From assembly GCA_905182155.1 (NCBI GenBank), contig CAJJAX010000007.1, positions 1 through 64,000 of the forward strand: a stretch of 64,000 nucleotides of DNA, given 5' to 3'. The notes beneath the pieces are model-generated. The model ran no database searches. It was not told where the DNA came from and saw only the letters and a list, made by a program, of their open reading frames with translations. Positions 28,425 to 40,635 of this stretch are shown here, one piece after another (the first letter of the stretch is position 1; every line of letters starts with the position of its first letter). The DNA is from an uncultured Pseudomonadales bacterium. Lineage in GTDB: Bacteria > Pseudomonadota > Gammaproteobacteria > Pseudomonadales > Azotimanducaceae. Made by a program: the position numbers and the translations under genes.

Positions 28425-28619
28425 CTATTCTTCAGGGTCACCTTCATCTTCATCAGATTCATCACCATCAGGCGTTATGGCCTTTGCCGCTGCGCCCACG
28501 GCTTTGACGGGTAAGGTCACGAGTGCGGCGGTTGTTTTGACCGCGGCGGTTACCAAGGTTGCCGTCACGCAGCCTGTGAGCATGAGGGATAACCCGAAGA
28601 TTAAAATTAAATGTTTCAT
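28425..28619 (-). CDS. Small lipoprotein with an acidic tail
   Basis: A 64-residue precursor with a classic lipoprotein signal: MKHLILIFGLSLMLTGC, with the lipobox LTGC giving Cys17 as the lipid-modified first residue. The mature part is a short hydrophobic or amphipathic helix (VTATLVTAAVKTTAALVTLPVKAVG in two parts) followed by a strongly acidic C-terminus (DGDESDEDEGDPEE). Similar tiny lipoproteins with the TLPVKAVG stretch occur widely in Gammaproteobacteria; their function is unknown. It stands alone. Confidence 0.8.
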   Translation of the reverse strand: MKHLILIFGLSLMLTGCVTATLVTAAVKTTAALVTLPVKAVGAAAKAITPDGDESDEDEGDPEE

Positions 28620-28740
28620 CGATAAATTTCCTTAATGACGGTGCAGTGTAGCAGGGATTCTTCCTGCGCATTAACGACAATGGTCTTCAAGCGCCTCAAG
28701 GGCAATGCTGGGGTTCGCAGTTTGCGTCAGGCGGGTGTCG

Positions 28741-28775
28741 GGTCTTGGGTCGATCCTCAGGCGCGACCCAAGACC
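28741..28775. other. Perfect 12-bp inverted repeat (hairpin) between the rnm-like and lipoprotein genes
   Basis: GGTCTTGGGTCG (28741-28752) and CGACCCAAGACC (28764-28775) are exact reverse complements separated by 11 bases. No T-tract follows on either strand, so it is not a standard intrinsic terminator. It lies downstream of the minus-strand rnm-like gene and upstream of the lipoprotein gene, where it could end or protect an mRNA, or be a repetitive palindromic element. Confidence 0.85.
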
Positions 28776-28834
28776 GGCAATGATCCTGATTGCAGCACCG
28801 AGAGCAGGCTCGCCGGCTTGGGGCGAGATGGGTT

Positions 28835-29746
28835 TCATTGCTCGGATGCCCCGCAGTCTTTCATCCAAACGGGATGATGCCAAATGCCGCGTTCGGCAGC
28901 GGTTCGTTCAAGGCCAGGAAACTTGCCCACATCTGTCCATTGGGCCGCTGCATCGTGAAAGTCAGAGCCGGTTGAGAGATACAAATCATTATCGGCTGCA
29001 AGTTGAATCAGATACTGGTTCATGTCCGCTGCGATGTTGGGGTAGGAGGCTTCAAGGGCCTCGCCGCCCGCAGCCGTAAAGGATTCGAGAAGTCGCCTTA
29101 GCTTTGCCTTGTTCAGGGCGTATCGACCTGGATGCGCTAGAACCGGGATGCCACCTGCTGTCTTAATGGCGCTCGCGGCCTCCGTATAGCAACACCACTG
29201 TGCGGGAACAAATAGCTTTCCCGATCGGTTTAAATGGGTTTTGAAGGCTTTTTGTCTTGTTTTGCAGACCCCATTGGCCACTAAAAAATCCGCGATATGG
29301 CTTCGAGTTAAGGCAATCGCTGGTTTCGCGACCAAGTCAGACAGCAGGCCCGTGGTGCCTAAGGCTGTAAGCTTGGCATCGATTTGAGCGACTCTGGTGT
29401 GGCGCCGGATTTGTTGCTGGGTTAGCAGGGTTTGCAGGGTCGCGTTCGTGGGGTCAACGAATAAGCCAACCATGTGGACCTCAAAGGACTCCCACAGGCA
29501 AGAGATCTCAACGCCCGCAATCAGTTTCGGGTCGTGCTCGCTCGCAGGTTCTGGCAACGCCTGACTGACATCATGGTCGGTCATCGCAAGATGCGTGACC
29601 TGATTCGCTCGCGCCCGTTCAATGACAAAGGCAGGCGAGTGTTTTCCATCTGATAGATGGGTATGACAGTGCAGATCAGCTTTCAATGCAGGGCTCTTAT
29701 TGACGTCACCAGCACTATAACAAAGTATCTCGGGCGCAGGCGGCAA
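28835..29746 (-). CDS. rnm: PHP-domain exonuclease, RNase AM (YciV/TrpH)-like
   Basis: A 303-residue PHP-family metal-dependent phosphoesterase. The metal ligands appear in the usual order: DLHCHTHLSDG, MTDHD, IAGVEIS, VLAHPGRY and STGSDFH. The E. coli relative is a 5'-3' exonuclease that trims 5' ends of ribosomal RNAs and degrades oligonucleotides. The start is unsure: TTG 29746 is the longest option, and a TTG just before KADLHCH would also give a complete PHP fold. It is upstream of no other gene on its strand, and a 16-bp duplication lies just upstream of it. Confidence 0.85.
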   Translation of the reverse strand: MPPAPEILCYSAGDVNKSPALKADLHCHTHLSDGKHSPAFVIERARANQVTHLAMTDHDVSQALPEPASEHDPKLIAGVEISCLWESFEVHMVGLFVDPTNATLQTLLTQQQIRRHTRVAQIDAKLTALGTTGLLSDLVAKPAIALTRSHIADFLVANGVCKTRQKAFKTHLNRSGKLFVPAQWCCYTEAASAIKTAGGIPVLAHPGRYALNKAKLRRLLESFTAAGGEALEASYPNIAADMNQYLIQLAADNDLYLSTGSDFHDAAAQWTDVGKFPGLERTAAERGIWHHPVWMKDCGASEQ

Positions 29747-29790
29747 GCGCTGATTATAATTGGGTTCAAAGCGGGGTTACGGTCCGGCAG

Positions 29791-29822
29791 TGCTTGGACA
29801 AAAAAGTGTTTGGACCAAAAAG
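29791..29822. repeat. Two tandem copies of a 16-bp unit upstream of the rnm-like gene
   Basis: TGCTTGGACAAAAAAG is followed directly by TGTTTGGACCAAAAAG, with 14 of 16 bases identical. A third copy breaks off after TGC. It lies between two minus-strand genes and looks like a young member of the same class of short duplications seen at 21.5, 24.7 and 42.4 kb. Confidence 0.7.
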
Positions 29823-29923
29823 TGCAACCGCGCACAGCGCGGTCAGCCAATGGTCAGCGCGTTTGGCGTTGCGGACAACCCTCGATGGCCTTTGATACTG
29901 TCCGGCAGGCTGAGTTGGCTCGG

Positions 29924-32759
<2,836 letters not shown>

Positions 32760-33374
32760 TTAGATGAAGTTTAATTGATGGCGAATTTGTTGTCGCTGCA
32801 AGAGCAGTTGCCAGCGTGATCCTTTCAGCTGATAAAACAGAACGCCGGCGCGCAGACCAGCCAATAATAACATTCTGATGCGATCGGCATTTTCCTGCCG
32901 ACTCAAGTGGGCCTGGTTGCCTTGAATGATAATCCGGCGGGCAAGGGGACTGATATGCTTTTGATACAGGGTGGCGCAGCTGTGATCGAGGGCGGACATT
33001 CTCTCGGCTTGCGCGTCGAGCCCTTGAACGGCTTCAAGTGCGGAGAATAGATCCGCTCTGACCGCACGTTGTGCTTGATCATTGGTTTTAAACCGCCGTG
33101 CCAGTCCGAGAATCTGCCCTCCCAAGGCGAGCAGGTCGCGATCCGACTCGGACGGTTGACTGAGCATTTGACCGAGCCGCTGCTTACCATGGGCGAGTAA
33201 ATCACCTGTGCTGTAAATATCAAAGGGGGTGACGGCATCGAAACGGAAAAGACTTTCTCGACAGGTTTCCATTGCATCGCTGGCGAGGATGCCCGATTTC
33301 GCGACGTTGAGGCAGAGTGATCCGGCTTGCACCAAGGCAGATAAAGCCACGGCCCGACCCTGAATTGGATTCAT
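32760..33374 (-). CDS. hflD: High-frequency lysogenization protein HflD
   Basis: A 204-residue helical protein of the HflD (YcfC) family, always found between mnmA and purB. It has the typical opening [20 protein letters not shown] and [15 protein letters not shown]. In E. coli it is a peripheral membrane protein that interferes with the phage lambda CII activator; its native role is unknown. Its start overlaps the mnmA stop (ATGA), indicating coupling. Confidence 0.92.
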   Translation of the reverse strand: MNPIQGRAVALSALVQAGSLCLNVAKSGILASDAMETCRESLFRFDAVTPFDIYSTGDLLAHGKQRLGQMLSQPSESDRDLLALGGQILGLARRFKTNDQAQRAVRADLFSALEAVQGLDAQAERMSALDHSCATLYQKHISPLARRIIIQGNQAHLSRQENADRIRMLLLAGLRAGVLFYQLKGSRWQLLLQRQQIRHQLNFI

Positions 33375-34489
33375 GGCGTAATGCCCGCACTGGATTCAAT
33401 CACGCCGCCGCCGAGACAAATGTCGCCGTCGTAAAAGCAGGCCCACTGCCCCGGGGTTGCGGCCCGTTGGGGTTCATCAAAGGTGACCGTCAAGCGCGCG
33501 TGAAGGGGATCAAGAAAGGCCACGTCGCCAAATTGGTCGGCTTGACGATAGCGTAATTTTACGGCGACTCGGTTTGCCTTTGGTTCGGCATTAACCCAGT
33601 GGAGCTGGGCGATGGTGACCGTTTTCGAGAGCAGGCTCGGATGATCATGGCCCTGACACACGGTCAAGGTGTTGTCGCGAAGGTTTTTCCCGGCCACATA
33701 CCAAGGCGCATCCGGGGTGCCGCGGACACCACCAATTCCGAGACCCTGACGTTGACCCAGGGTGTGGTACATCAACCCTTGGTGTTGACCAAGATACGCG
33801 CCGTCCGTTGATCGGATTTCTCCAGGCTGGCTCGGCAGGTAGGTCTTGAGGAAATCGTTAAACCTGCGTTCACCGATAAAACAAATGCCGGTTGAATCTT
33901 TTTTATCGTGGGTGACGAGGCCCGCGTCTGTCGCGCGCGCGCGAACCGATCGTTTTTCAAGCTCGCCGACCGGAAACAAGCAGCGTTCAAACTGCTCAGC
34001 CGAGACTGATTGTAAAAAATACGACTGATCTTTATTGGCGTCTAAGCCTTTTAAGAGCTCAACTTGACCATTCGGCATCCGCCTTAATCGGGCGTAATGG
34101 CCGGTTGCAATAAAATCTGCGCCGAGGAGCAGGGCATAGTCTAAAAAGACCTTGAACTTGATTTCGCGATTGCACAGAACATCGGGGTTCGGGGTTCTAC
34201 CCGCTTGGTATTCTGCTAGGAAGTGATCAAAGACATTGTCCCAATATTCGGCTGCAAAGTTGGCTTGATGCAATGGAATTTTGAGTCGGTCGGCGACCGC
34301 TTGGGCATCCTGCAGGTCTTGTTTGGCGGTGCAATATTCATTGCCGTCATCCTCCTCCCAGTTCTTCATGAACAGGCCCTCGACCTCATAGCCTGCTTCT
34401 TGTAACAGCAGGGCGCTGACCGATGAGTCGACGCCGCCGGAAAGTCCAACAATGACCCGGCCGGACCCGCTCATAGCGGCACCTGACAA
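33371..34489 (-). CDS. mnmA: tRNA-specific 2-thiouridylase MnmA
   Basis: A 372-residue enzyme that thiolates U34 of Lys, Glu and Gln tRNAs using sulfur relayed by the Tus proteins, whose genes are in this window at 51.4-52.7 kb. It shows the PP-loop [13 protein letters not shown], the catalytic cysteines in [12 protein letters not shown] and [12 protein letters not shown], and QSYFLQSV. The start is ATG 34489 or ATG 34474; the extra five residues are not conserved. It follows nudJ by 25 bp. Confidence 0.96.
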   Translation of the reverse strand: MSGAAMSGSGRVIVGLSGGVDSSVSALLLQEAGYEVEGLFMKNWEEDDGNEYCTAKQDLQDAQAVADRLKIPLHQANFAAEYWDNVFDHFLAEYQAGRTPNPDVLCNREIKFKVFLDYALLLGADFIATGHYARLRRMPNGQVELLKGLDANKDQSYFLQSVSAEQFERCLFPVGELEKRSVRARATDAGLVTHDKKDSTGICFIGERRFNDFLKTYLPSQPGEIRSTDGAYLGQHQGLMYHTLGQRQGLGIGGVRGTPDAPWYVAGKNLRDNTLTVCQGHDHPSLLSKTVTIAQLHWVNAEPKANRVAVKLRYRQADQFGDVAFLDPLHARLTVTFDEPQRAATPGQWACFYDGDICLGGGVIESSAGITP

Positions 34490-34514
34490 CGATTACGTTC
34501 TTGGCAGACTTGGC

Positions 34515-34955
34515 TCATGACAAGATCAACGCGGAGCGTTCTAGCGAGAATTGATGCCCGCTTTGATAATCTTCCAGGCAGCGGGTGACCAAAGGGCTGC
34601 GATGCTTGCGTTGCATGATTTCTGCTTGCGTTAGCCAAAGTGCCGCCTGTATATCTGGATCGAGTGCTTGATTGGTTTTTTCAATGACCCGGGCTAAATA
34701 GCAGACTCTAAAATAGAGGGGCCCCGCGTCAGGCGCCTGGAATTGATACAGGCCAACGATCGCCTCGGGCCGGGTGAGGTAGCTCGTTTCCTCGAGCACT
34801 TCACGTATTACGGCCTCCAGCAAGGACTCGTTGGGTTCTAAATGCCCGGCCGGCTGGTTAATGACAAGCTCGCCGTGTTCAATCTCTTCCACCATGAGGA
34901 ATGTATCATTCCGGGTTACAATAGCCGCGACAGTGATTTCGGGTGGCCAGCTCAA
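34515..34955 (-). CDS. nudJ: NUDIX hydrolase, NudJ-type phosphatase
   Basis: A 146-residue NUDIX enzyme. The Nudix box is complete: GHLEPNESLLEAVIREVLEE, with the expected G, E, R-E and E-E positions. The N-terminal VAAIVTRNDTFLMVEE and the later YQFQAPDAGPLYFRVCY match NudJ, which hydrolyses HMP-PP and nucleoside di- and triphosphates. It is the first gene of the nudJ-mnmA-hflD-purB unit and is divergent from moaC with only 36 bp between start codons, so the two promoters must overlap the opposite genes. Confidence 0.9.
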   Translation of the reverse strand: MSWPPEITVAAIVTRNDTFLMVEEIEHGELVINQPAGHLEPNESLLEAVIREVLEETSYLTRPEAIVGLYQFQAPDAGPLYFRVCYLARVIEKTNQALDPDIQAALWLTQAEIMQRKHRSPLVTRCLEDYQSGHQFSLERSALILS

Positions 34956-34991
34956 TTTGCCTCCGGATCGATCTTATGAGAGAAGTTGATT

Positions 34992-35466
34992 ATGCCCGAA
35001 AAAATACTTACGCACATTGACGCTGATGGTGAGGCGACCATGGTGGATGTTAGTGACAAGCTTGAAACCTTGCGCATTGCCCGCGCGGGTGGCCAAGTGA
35101 CGATGACGCCAGAGACCTTGTCGATGATTATCAAAGCCAATCATAAGAAGGGCGATGTGCTGACGGTTGCCAAGATCGCGGGGATTCAAGCGGCGAAGCG
35201 TTGCTCTGACCTCATTCCCCTTTGCCATCCTCTAGCCTTAACCGGGGTCGATCTGAGTTTTCAGATCGATCAAATCTCTGATCCAGGATTGCATGCCTGC
35301 TGCCTGGCTGACAGGCGTGGAAATGGAAGCCCTCACCGCAGTCTCCATCGCCGCCCTCACCATCTACGACATGTGCAAAGCCGTGGATAAAGGCATGGTC
35401 ATCGGCGAGGTTAAATTGCTTGAAAAGTCGGGCGGTCGATCGGGCGACTGGCAGCTGGATCCGTGA
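34992..35466 (+). pseudogene. moaC: Cyclic pyranopterin monophosphate synthase MoaC with a frameshift
   Basis: MoaC converts the cyclic dehydro-GTP made by MoaA into cyclic pyranopterin monophosphate in molybdenum cofactor synthesis. The first frame reads [16 protein letters not shown] to [16 protein letters not shown], which includes the HKKGDVL and LCHP segments. It loses frame at about 35300-35315. The +1 frame then reads [24 protein letters not shown] (in two parts) and finishes [13 protein letters not shown]. Compared with the family about two residues are missing at the junction, so a 5-bp deletion fits best. The part after the junction uses mostly C-ending codons, unlike its neighbours. 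Start ATG 34992; the stop overlaps moaD (GTGA). Confidence 0.87.
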
Positions 35467-35711
35467 AGATTTTATTCTTTGCAGCGCTCAGGGAAACCAT
35501 GGGTCAAAGTGAGATCGAAATTGTGCTGGATCGAGCGATCACGGTGGGCGAGTTGAAAACGAGGATTAAACTGCCCAATGGCGCGACGCTCAATGAGGCA
35601 AGCCAAGATCAGCCGTTAATGGCGGCGGTCAATCAAGAAATGGTCGATGACTTCGCGATTGTTGCCGTTGATGCGGAAGTGGCGTTCTTTCCGCCGGTCA
35701 CAGGAGGCTGA
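35463..35711 (+). CDS. moaD: Molybdopterin synthase small subunit MoaD
   Basis: An 82-residue ubiquitin-like sulfur carrier that ends in the required Gly-Gly (PPVTGG), where MoeB adenylates it and sulfur is loaded. The N-terminus [17 protein letters not shown] is typical. The GTG start overlaps the moaC stop as GTGA, and the stop lies one base before moaE. It acts in the MoaD2-MoaE2 heterotetramer that puts the dithiolene on molybdopterin. Confidence 0.92.
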   Translation: MKILFFAALRETMGQSEIEIVLDRAITVGELKTRIKLPNGATLNEASQDQPLMAAVNQEMVDDFAIVAVDAEVAFFPPVTGG

Positions 35712-35712
35712 G

Positions 35713-36171
35713 ATGTATCGATCTGTTTTGATCCAAACCGAGGATTTTAGCCTTGATGCTGCGCTGGCCGAGTTAAAAGCGCAATCGGGTCTGGCGGGTG
35801 GTTTGTGTTTTTTTACGGGTGCGGTGCGCGACTCGAATCTTGATCAAGCCGTTGGCGGGCTTTACCTTGAGCATTACCCGGGTATGACTGAGCGTCAGCT
35901 GGATCGCATTTTGGATGCGGCGGCGCAGCGCTGGCAATTACAAGGCGCCATCGTGGTGCATCGTATTGGCCAGTTGATGCCGGGTGATAATATTGTTTTG
36001 GTGGCAGTCGCTGCCAGTCATCGCGGCGAAGCGTTTGAGGCGTGCGAGATGATTATGGATTATTTGAAAACCGACGCGACCTTCTGGAAAAAAGAGTCTA
36101 TTGCAGACGGTCATCGTTGGATTGAGGCGAGGTCTTCCGATAAGGCCAAGACGACCGCTTGGGATGCCTGA
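35713..36171 (+). CDS. moaE: Molybdopterin synthase catalytic subunit MoaE
   Basis: A 152-residue MoaE with start ATG 35713 one base after the moaD stop; upstream codons in the same frame only re-read moaD. Landmarks are [59 protein letters not shown]-like (here [14 protein letters not shown]) and FWKKE with the catalytic lysine. It joins MoaD as the large subunit. Its 3' end overlaps the rluE 3' end by 74 bp on the opposite strand. Confidence 0.94.
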   Translation: MYRSVLIQTEDFSLDAALAELKAQSGLAGGLCFFTGAVRDSNLDQAVGGLYLEHYPGMTERQLDRILDAAAQRWQLQGAIVVHRIGQLMPGDNIVLVAVAASHRGEAFEACEMIMDYLKTDATFWKKESIADGHRWIEARSSDKAKTTAWDA

Positions 36172-36727
36172 CCTTTTCGGGCTGTTCTGGCAGGTTGATG
36201 CGTGTGCGGGCCCACGCGCCGGGTGCAAGGTCGTTGATTGTCCAGGGGCCTATTCCACGCCTAAATAACCGCAGCGTTGGATGTCCGACCTGAGCGGTCA
36301 TGCGGCGGACTTGTCGATTCCTGCCTTCTGTTAAAATCACCTCAAGCCAGCTCGTGGGCTGATTACGCCGAGATCGTATCGGCGGGTCGCGCATCGGCAA
36401 GGGGGGCTCGATGACCCGTACGGTCGCGGGTCGGGTTAAGCCATCTTTGAGGGTCACGCCTTCTTGAAGCGCTTGAATCGCTGGGTTTTGGCACTCGCCT
36501 TCAACCTGAACCCAATACGTCTTAGCCATCTTCTGACGGGGTTCGGTGATTCGGGCTTGTAACGTCCCAGAATTGGTCAGAATTAAGAGGCCTTCGGAAT
36601 CTTTGTCCAAGCGACCCGCCGGATAAAACCCGTCAAGATCGATATGGTCGGCCAAAGTCGGTCCGGTGCCGGTAAATTGGCACAGAACGCCATAGGGTTT
36701 GTTAAACAAGATCAGGTCGTGCTGCAT
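36098..36727 (-). CDS. rluE: 23S rRNA pseudouridine synthase RluE-type (RsuA family)
   Basis: A 209-residue RsuA-family pseudouridine synthase without an S4 domain, the shape of RluE, which modifies U2457 of 23S rRNA. It opens [14 protein letters not shown] and carries the catalytic aspartate in [14 protein letters not shown], then [10 protein letters not shown] and [11 protein letters not shown]. The C-terminal 20 residues are basic and not conserved; they overlap moaE on the other strand. RluB/RluF relatives have an extra S4 domain that is absent here. Confidence 0.88.
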   Translation of the reverse strand: MQHDLILFNKPYGVLCQFTGTGPTLADHIDLDGFYPAGRLDKDSEGLLILTNSGTLQARITEPRQKMAKTYWVQVEGECQNPAIQALQEGVTLKDGLTRPATVRVIEPPLPMRDPPIRSRRNQPTSWLEVILTEGRNRQVRRMTAQVGHPTLRLFRRGIGPWTINDLAPGAWARTRINLPEQPEKVRHPKRSSWPYRKTSPQSNDDRLQ

Positions 36728-36935
36728 GGGTGCAGAGGTATGAAGAAAGACCTTGATTGTCCAGAAAATACCAAGGGCTGTCTATTGGTCATCTGGCAGA
36801 GCTTCACGCATACTCTCCACTATGCCGTGATTCTGGTTCCCAGCATAAAGCCGTCCTGAGGTTTAAAACGTACCAAAGAGACCTTTAAAAAAGAATCAAT
36901 GCCCCCATAAAAGTTAGGAGCAGGAAAGTAGCCGC

Positions 36936-37286
36936 GTGATGAAGAAAGATTGGATAACAACGGGTAGTCAGGATCCCGAGGATGATCGGGAAATCGGCGT
37001 CATTGTGGCGCCTGAAAAACCAAAACTGGCGAGGCCGCCGCTTTGGAAGGTGACCTTACTCAATGATGACTATACCCCCATGGAGTTTGTGATTGAGGTG
37101 TTGCAAATCTTTTTCGGAATGAGTGGCGAGAAAGCCACCCAAATTATGTTGGCGGTGCATCAAACGGGTAAAGGCACCTGTGGCATCTATGCTAAGGATA
37201 TCGCCGAGACCAAGTCCGCCCAAGTCAATCAATACGCGCAAGAAAATCAACATCCATTGGTGTCAGATATTGAACCCGCGGATTAA
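36936..37286 (+). CDS. clpS: ATP-dependent Clp protease adaptor ClpS
   Basis: A 116-residue ClpS. It recognises N-degrons (Leu, Phe, Trp, Tyr at the N-terminus) and hands substrates to ClpA. Residues VTLLNDDYTPMEFV form the N-end binding pocket (the Asp-Asp-Tyr region), followed by AVHQTGKGTCGIYAKDIAETK. The start is GTG 36936 or ATG 36939 after GGAGCAGGAA. The upstream 200 bp contain no other gene. clpA follows after 24 bp, the usual pair. Confidence 0.95.
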   Translation: MMKKDWITTGSQDPEDDREIGVIVAPEKPKLARPPLWKVTLLNDDYTPMEFVIEVLQIFFGMSGEKATQIMLAVHQTGKGTCGIYAKDIAETKSAQVNQYAQENQHPLVSDIEPAD

Positions 37287-37310
37287 CCCGTTACAAAGAA
37301 GGTCGAGCAG

Positions 37311-39639
37311 ATGCTGAGTCGTGAACTAGAAGTTTCGTTAAATCTGGCATTTAAAGATGCGAGGGCCCAACGCCATGAATTGATGAGCGTTGAGCATTTA
37401 TTACTGGCTTTGTTGGATAACACGGCGGCCGTGACCGTACTGAAAGCCTGCAATGCAGATGCCGAGAAGTTGAAGCAGTCGCTGACGACGTTTATTTCCG
37501 AGACCACCCCGATTATTCCGGAAGACCAGGACGGGCGAGAAACGCAGCCTACCCTTGGGTTTCAGCGGGTCCTGCAGCGAGCCGTATTCCATGTCCAGAG
37601 TTCGGGTAAGAAAGAGGTCACCGGGGCGCATGTTTTGGTCGCGATGTTCGCCGAAGCTGAAAGTCACGCCGTGTATTCGTTGAAGGATCAGGACGTGAAC
37701 CGAATTGATGTCGTGAATTACATGTCGCACGGCACCCGGAAAGACGGGCTCGAGGAAACCGAGGAGCGCGCCGAAGAAAGCGAGGGCGAAGAAGGTGAAG
37801 AGCGGCCACCCAGCCCGCTTGAGGCCTATGCCACGAATTTGAATGAACTGGCCAGAAAAGGACAGATTGATCCGCTGATTGGCCGAGAAGAAGAGGTCGA
37901 GCGGGTGGTGCAAACGTTATCGCGTCGGCGCAAGAACAATCCGCTGCTGGTGGGTGAGTCGGGCGTGGGCAAGACCGCCATTGCGGAAGGCCTCGCGAAA
38001 TTGATTGTGGATGGCAAGGTGCCGGAGATTATTCGAGACAGTATTGTGTACAGTTTGGATTTGGGGGCGTTACTCGCGGGGACCAAATATCGGGGCGATT
38101 TTGAAAAACGCCTGAAAGGGTTGCTGAATGAGCTCAAAAAGTCCAAAAGTCAGATCCTGTTTATCGATGAAATCCACACCATCATTGGTGCGGGGGCGGC
38201 ATCTGGCGGCGTTATGGATGCCTCAAACTTATTGAAGCCGATGCTGGCCTCGGGTGAGATTCGGTGTATGGGGAGCACGACCTATCAGGAGTACCGCGGT
38301 ATCTTTGACAAGGATCGCGCTTTGTCACGACGATTTCAGAAGATCGATGTGTCGGAACCCAGTGTTGACGACACTTATTTGATCCTGAAAGGCTTGAAGT
38401 CGAAGTACGAGGAGCACCACAATTTAAAATATACGGATCGCAGCCTAAGAGTCGCCGCCGAGCTTGCGCAAAAGTTCATCAACGATCGGTTCTTACCCGA
38501 TAAAGCCATCGATGTGATTGATGAAGTCGGCGCCTATCAGCAACTGCAGCCTGCGAGTCGTCGAAAGAAGCAGATTAGCGTTGGCGATGTCGAACGCATG
38601 GTGGCCAAGATCGCAAGGATTCCATCGGCTAGCGTGAGTTCCGATGAAAAAGAATCCCTGAAAGATCTCGATGCCAACCTCAAGATGGTGATCTTCGGTC
38701 AGGACGATGCCATCGACTCCCTGGCCAGTGCCATTAAACTCGCCCGTGCCGGCTTGCGAGAAGGCGAGAAGCCTATCGGCTCGTTCTTGTTTTCTGGTCC
38801 AACGGGTGTGGGTAAAACCGAGGTTTGCCGGCAGTTGGCTCGGATCATGGGCGTTGAGTTGGTCCGGTTTGATATGTCGGAATATATGGAGCGACATACC
38901 GTATCGAGATTGATCGGTGCGCCACCAGGCTACGTTGGCTTTGACCAAGGGCGGAATGTTGACGGATGGCGTAGATCAAAACCCACATTGCGTTTTGTTG
39001 CTAGACGAAATCGAAAAAGCGCATCCCGATGTTTTCAATATTTTACTGCAAGTCATGGATCATGGCAAATTGACAGATCACAATGGGCGCACATCCGACT
39101 TCCGCAATGTTGTTTTGATCATGACATCAAATGCAGGTGCGTCTGAAATGTCAAAAGCCGCCATTGGTTTCGGACGTGATCGTCGTGAAGGCGAAGATAC
39201 CGCAGCTATTGAGCGGACCTTTACACCAGAGTTCAGAAACCGTCTTGACAGCATTATTCCGTTCGGCCCCCTGAGCAAAGAAGTGATCAAAACCGTGGTC
39301 GATAAGTTCTTAGTTGAAATTCAAGTGCAATTGGACGACAAGAAGGTCTTGTTGGAGGTCAGCGATGCGGCGAGGGCCTGGTTGGGTGAGCAAGGTTATG
39401 ACGAATTGCTCGGCGCGAGACCCATGCAGCGCCTGATCCAAGAAAAGATTAAGCGGCAGTTGGCCGAAGATTTACTCTTTGGTGATCTGACGCAAGGCGG
39501 GGTGGTCACCGTTGGCGTGGAAGATGGCGAATTGTCTGTAAAGGTGCTTTCTAACGGTGCGCCTGCCAGTGGGTTGCGAACTGGCAGGCATCCAACAGAT
39601 TATTCTCGGAAGGTAATTCGGCCCTTGGAAAGATCGTAG
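37311..39639 (+). pseudogene. clpA: ClpA AAA+ unfoldase of ClpAP with a frameshift in the second AAA domain
   Basis: The two frames together give a ClpA of about 775 residues: N-domain (to about 150), AAA1 with [18 protein letters not shown] pore loop, and AAA2 with [10 protein letters not shown]. The first frame ends its homology at GYVGFDQG (38949). At GGG-C the sequence moves to +1 and continues [19 protein letters not shown] (Walker B) to the end. From this junction to about 39260 the residues AAIGFGRDRREGED resemble alphaproteobacterial ClpA more than gammaproteobacterial ClpA, and the DNA is more AT-rich. The C-terminal tail is longer than usual and overlaps infA by 40 bp. Confidence 0.9.
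39561..39589. other. Perfect 10-bp inverted repeat in the clpA tail, possible terminator stem
   Basis: GCCTGCCAGT and ACTGGCAGGC are exact reverse complements with a 9-base loop. It sits inside the non-conserved end of the clpA frame, 10 bp before the infA stop on the other strand. The convergent position suits a bidirectional terminator, but no long T-tract follows. Confidence 0.6.
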
Positions 39640-39815
39640 GGCGTGAGTTCGACCTTAACCTTGTCGCCCGTTAGGATGCGAATGTAGTTTTTTCGCATTT
39701 TCCCAGAAATATGGGCCATCACAACATGGCCATTTTCCAGTTCTACCCGAAACATGGTATTGGGCAGGGTATCGATCACCGTGCCAGAGAGTTGAATCTG
39801 TTCTTCCTTCGCCAT
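39600..39815 (-). CDS. infA: Translation initiation factor IF-1
   Basis: A 71-residue OB-fold protein nearly identical in pattern to E. coli IF-1: [19 protein letters not shown] at the start, [21 protein letters not shown] in two blocks, and [11 protein letters not shown] at the end. It binds the 30S A site during initiation. It is convergent with clpA and downstream of ate, the arrangement common to Pseudomonas and Enterobacteria. Confidence 0.97.
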   Translation of the reverse strand: MAKEEQIQLSGTVIDTLPNTMFRVELENGHVVMAHISGKMRKNYIRILTGDKVKVELTPYDLSKGRITFRE

Positions 39816-39909
39816 TGCGCCTCTATTGTCGAGCTAGTTTAAAGTGAGCGCAGTTTGCACTAATTGCTAAGGCAAGGCAAAGCACCCACCCAAGAACTGA
39901 AGATGGCGT

Positions 39910-40635
39910 TTACTGCAACGGCAATATCGAAGATATTCGCTGCCATCCGGTCGTCGTGAGGCGTTCTTGGGGTAGAAATTCGGCCTTATAGTGCATCTTG
40001 TTACTGGCTTCGATCCAGTAGCCGAGGTAGAGATAAGGTAACCCCTTCGCTTGGGTTTGCTGGATGAGATCCAGGATGGCAAAGGTCCCGAGCGAGCGGG
40101 GGTCATGATCTGGATCAAAAAAAGTGTAAATCGCCGACAGGCCATCCTGGAGTTCATCTGACACGGCCACAGCGATCAACTGTTCGCCCAGTCGGTATTC
40201 GGTGAATTGGGCTTCGGGCCTTCCCGTGACTAAAAAGCTGACAAACTGCTCACGGTCTGCGGGGTACATGTCGCCATCATTGTGCCGATGATTAATATAG
40301 CGTTCATAAAGCGACCAGATTTCTTCGCTGTTGTGTGGCGCTGTTTGTTGCTTGGCTAAATCCTGGTTGCGTTTCAGCACCCGCTGGTGGCGACGTTTTG
40401 CAGTGAAGGCCGCAACGGGTAAACGAACCGCGATACAAGCTTGGCAAGCGCCGCAATGTGGCCGATAAATGTGGGCCCCGCTCCGGCGAAAGCCAAATTG
40501 TGAAAGTTGGGTATATAAGCCGGTGCTGATGATGATATCAGGGTCGGCAAAGACGGTGGTGGCCCGCTGCTCAGGAAGATAGCTACAGGGGTGGTCCGGC
40601 GTTTGAAAAAACTGCAGTGCATCAAGGTCTGTCAT
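39910..40635 (-). CDS. bpt: Aspartate/glutamate leucyltransferase (Bpt/Ate family)
   Basis: A 241-residue aminoacyl-tRNA-protein transferase of the ATE1-related bacterial branch, which adds leucine to N-terminal Asp or Glu. Start ATG 40635 overlaps the aat stop (ATGA). Features are a cysteine-containing HPCSYLPEQRA, FRRSGAHIYRPHCGACQACIAVR (in two parts, a C-x2-C pair), and SAIYTFFDPDHDPRSLGTFAI. With aat, clpS and clpA it completes an N-degron pathway. Confidence 0.92.
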   Translation of the reverse strand: MTDLDALQFFQTPDHPCSYLPEQRATTVFADPDIIISTGLYTQLSQFGFRRSGAHIYRPHCGACQACIAVRLPVAAFTAKRRHQRVLKRNQDLAKQQTAPHNSEEIWSLYERYINHRHNDGDMYPADREQFVSFLVTGRPEAQFTEYRLGEQLIAVAVSDELQDGLSAIYTFFDPDHDPRSLGTFAILDLIQQTQAKGLPYLYLGYWIEASNKMHYKAEFLPQERLTTTGWQRISSILPLQ

